A DNA stretch of 8,656 bases from Caulobacter sp. B11. Lineage in GTDB: Bacteria > Pseudomonadota > Alphaproteobacteria > Caulobacterales > Caulobacteraceae. The position numbers were made by a program, and so were the translations under genes. The stretch is from NCBI RefSeq assembly GCF_002737765.1, contig NZ_PEGG01000037.1, positions 1-8,656 of the forward strand, written 5' to 3'. Shown one piece after another: positions 7,084 through 8,656 of this stretch. Position 1 is the first letter of the stretch; each line of letters opens with the position of its first letter. The notes under the pieces were generated by a model that was not told the DNA's origin, ran no database searches, and worked only from the letters and a program-made list of their open reading frames with translations.

Positions 7084-7112
7084 GATATAGCCCCCGCCGA
7101 CCGAGTCTTCAA
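7084..7112 (-). promoter_or_regulatory. Sigma-73-type promoter of pyrE, giving a leaderless mRNA
   Basis: On the minus strand TTGAAGA (7112-7106) resembles the Caulobacter -35 TTGACGS, and GCTATATC (7091-7084) fits the -10 consensus GCTANAWC at all 8 positions. The spacer is 14 nt, within the accepted 10-14. Only 8 nt separate the -10 from the ATG, so transcription should start at or within 1-2 nt of the start codon. Confidence 0.72.
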
Positions 7113-7128
7113 ACGGCCCGGTGACGCC

Positions 7129-7157
7129 TTGCGCGCGGGGCGGGATCTGGCTCTATC
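7129..7157 (+). promoter_or_regulatory. Candidate divergent promoter of the Nudix gene
   Basis: TTGCGCG (7129-7135) is a weak -35. GCTCTATC (7150-7157) matches 7 of 8 positions of GCTANAWC, with a 14-nt spacer. It ends 5 nt before the ATG at 7163, so this mRNA would also be leaderless, or translation would start at a later codon. The surrounding sequence may contain base errors, as the gene itself does. Confidence 0.38.
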
Positions 7158-7162
7158 AGCGG

Positions 7163-7561
7163 ATGACCGAACCTGTTCGTCCCGCGTCGGCTGCGGCGCC
7201 GCCCTTCTCGACGACCAGGGCGGCTGCTGCTGGTTAAGCGGATCAAGGCCCCCGAAGCCGCCCACTGGGGCGTGCCAGGCGGCAAGCTCGACTGGGGCGA
7301 GGCCGTCCGGTTCTGCGCCGAACGGGAAATCCACGAGGAGCTGGGGATCGCCGTGGTCGCCGGCGCGGTGCTGGCCGTGACCGACATGATCGCCGATGAC
7401 CATCACTGGCTGCGATCACCTTTCGCGCCGAGCGCTTCTCGGGCGAGCCGGTGATCCAGGAGGCGCACGCCCTGTCGGCCTGGGGCTGGTTCGCGCTGGA
7501 CGCCCTGCCCTCGCCCCTGACCGCCGCGACCCGCGACGCGGTGGCGATGCTGGGCGTCTAG
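7163..7561 (+). CDS. Nudix hydrolase, with three apparent one-base frameshifts
   Basis: Reading across three frames gives a continuous Nudix protein of about 133 residues, starting MTEPVRP and ending AVAMLGV. The Nudix box GX5EX7REUXEEXGU is complete: GKLDWGE, AVRFCAE, REIHEELGI. It binds Mg and cleaves nucleoside diphosphates linked to another group. Preceding VPGG and following DDHHW and AERFSGEPVIQEAHA are also family-typical; the substrate cannot be read from sequence. One base is missing near 7188 (before GVGCGAALLDD-like reading), one near 7222 (before LLLVKRIKAPE) and one near 7411 (before AITFRAERF). The first two shifts put an early stop at 7235 in the starting frame. Because the motif persists on both sides of each break, sequencing error is likelier than decay. 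It converges with rel, 24 nt apart. Confidence 0.8.
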
Positions 7562-7585
7562 AACGCGCCCTTGACCCGAAGGCTT

Positions 7586-8656
7586 CTAGCCCCGGGTCCG
7601 GTCCACGGTCTCGACCGGGCGGGCAGGCCGCCAAGGCGCCCGAGATGTTGGTCAGGTGCTTGGCGTCACGCACCTCGACGTCGAAATCCACGTCGAAGAA
7701 GTCGCTCTGGCGATGGTGCATGCGCAGATTGACGATATTGCGCCGGCCTCGCCGATGATGGTGCAGAACCTGGCCCAGCACGCCGGGCGCGTTGCCGATG
7801 GTGGCGTGCAGTCGGGTCTAGGGACACGGTTTTCGCGCTCGGCCTCGGGCGTCCAGTTCAGGTCGCGCCACAGATCCTCGCGGTCCTCGTATTCGGCCAG
7901 CTTCGACAGTCGATGGTGTGAACGTCCAGGCCCTCGTCGCCCTCGGCGCCTTCGCGCACGATGCCGACGATGCGGTCGCCCGGCACCGGGCTTGCAGCAG
8001 TGGGCGAAGTGCAGGGACACGCCCGGCGTCAGGCCGCCGCCGCGCACATAGAGCCTCGCCCCCTTGCCGCCCTCGATCTTTGCGGCGGCCGAGGCGGCGG
8101 CCATGTCGCTGTCCTTCATGCCCGGGAAGGCGGTTTCCAGAACCTGGCTGGGCGAGACGCGGCCGCGCCCGACCGCGTCGAACAGGGCCTCGCGCTGTCG
8201 ATCGCGAAGCGTTCGAGGATCGGCCGCAGCGAAACGTCCTTCAGACGCTTGCCGGCCCGCTCGAAGATCTGTTCCACCGAGGCGCGGCCCAGACGCAGGA
8301 ACTCTTCCTTCTCGGCTGGCGAATGTGGCGGCGGATGGCCGAGCGGGCCCGCCCGGTGACCGTCAGCGAGCGCCAGTCCGGCGGCACCACAGGCTTGGAG
8401 CCGCGGATTCACCTCGACCACGTCGCCGTTGTTCAGGGGGGTGCGCAGGGCTTCAGCTCGCCATTGATCTTGGCGCCGATACAGGTGTCGCCGACACTGG
8501 TGTGGACGCATAGGCGAAGTCGAGCGGCATGGCCCCGCCGGCAGGCTGACCAGCTTGCCCTTTCGGCGTGAACACGAAGACCTGCGTCGAGGAAACATCT
8601 CCAGCTTGGCGTGCTCGACCAGTTCCTCGGCGTCGCCGCCGTGCTCCAGCACCTGG
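7586..8656 (-). CDS. (p)ppGpp synthetase/hydrolase Rel/SpoT, C-terminal part, many apparent frameshifts
   Basis: This is the C-terminal regulatory half of a long RSH protein, reading in from the right edge and stopping at TAG 7588-7586. Pieces from the three frames join in the correct order. First is VLEHGGDAEELVEHAKLEMF. The TGS domain (about 8580-8410) includes KGKLVSLPAG and LRTPLNNGDVVEV. A helical region follows with EKEEFLRLGRASVEQIFERA. The RIS/zinc-finger-like LHFAHCCKP is at about 8013-7990. Last is the ACT domain (about 7815-7595) with NIVNLRMHHRQSDFFDVDF. These domains sense stalled ribosomes and regulate alarmone synthesis and hydrolysis. The catalytic HD and synthetase domains lie outside the window. 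About 15 single-base insertions or deletions are needed to restore one frame. That matches a low-quality sequence end better than a pseudogene. Most Caulobacterales have a single RSH, usually called rel or spoT. Confidence 0.85.

Noticed and set aside
5825..7090. A 421-codon open frame on the plus strand, opposite pdxJ and pyrE
   Set aside because: It is antisense to two certain genes, repetitive in composition, and lacks recognisable motifs.
7163..8656. Nudix and rel as true pseudogenes
   Set aside because: Conserved motifs continue across every frame break in both genes, insertions and deletions are mixed, and breaks cluster at the window end. Sequencing error fits better, although it is not proven.
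1..8656. CRISPR array, tRNA or rRNA genes, IS elements, phage or defence genes
   Set aside because: No regularly spaced direct repeats, no tRNA or rRNA signatures, and no transposase or integrase motifs were seen. Nearly all sequence is explained by housekeeping genes.

Overview
The window is a high-GC alphaproteobacterial chromosome segment. The gene order rel, Nudix, pyrE, pdxJ, acpS, YCII, lepB, rnc, era, recO, the protein motifs, and a promoter matching the Caulobacter housekeeping sigma-73 consensus point to Caulobacterales (Caulobacter or a close relative). That assignment is inferred from family knowledge; no database was searched.

Layout, left to right. Positions 1-481 (minus) hold the N-terminal part of a secreted S1/P1-nuclease-like zinc protein that runs off the left edge. 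After a 225-nt divergent spacer, 707-1201 (plus) encodes a small exported 3D-domain protein. It converges on recO with a 4-nt gap. From 7075 down to 1206 the minus strand carries a run of housekeeping genes: pyrE (pyrimidine synthesis), pdxJ (pyridoxal phosphate), acpS (activation of acyl carrier protein), a YCII-family protein, lepB (signal peptidase I), rnc (RNase III), era (ribosome-assembly GTPase) and recO (recombinational repair). Spacing is tight from pyrE to YCII (6-nt gap, 4-nt overlap, 20-nt gap) and at lepB/rnc (4-nt overlap). It is looser before lepB (132 nt), era (285 nt, with a paired inverted hairpin repeat) and recO (155 nt, with a 9-bp hairpin). pyrE is preceded by a near-perfect Caulobacter-type promoter placed so that its mRNA should be leaderless. 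A Nudix hydrolase gene diverges from pyrE, and the C-terminal part of a rel/spoT (p)ppGpp synthetase/hydrolase gene enters from the right edge.

The most striking irregularity is in the quality of the sequence rather than in its biology. The genes from pyrE back to rnc read cleanly. The Nudix gene then needs 3 one-base corrections in 0.4 kb, and the rel fragment about 15 in 1.07 kb. era needs one, in a run of G. Protein motifs are preserved across every frame jump, so sequencing or assembly error is the likeliest cause, especially if the right edge is a contig end. I see no phage, IS element, CRISPR, tRNA, rRNA or defence system, and no convincing undescribed multi-gene system. The points most worth a second look are the apparently leaderless back-to-back promoters, RNase III lacking a conserved metal-site aspartate, the hairpin repeats, and the stand-alone 3D-domain protein.
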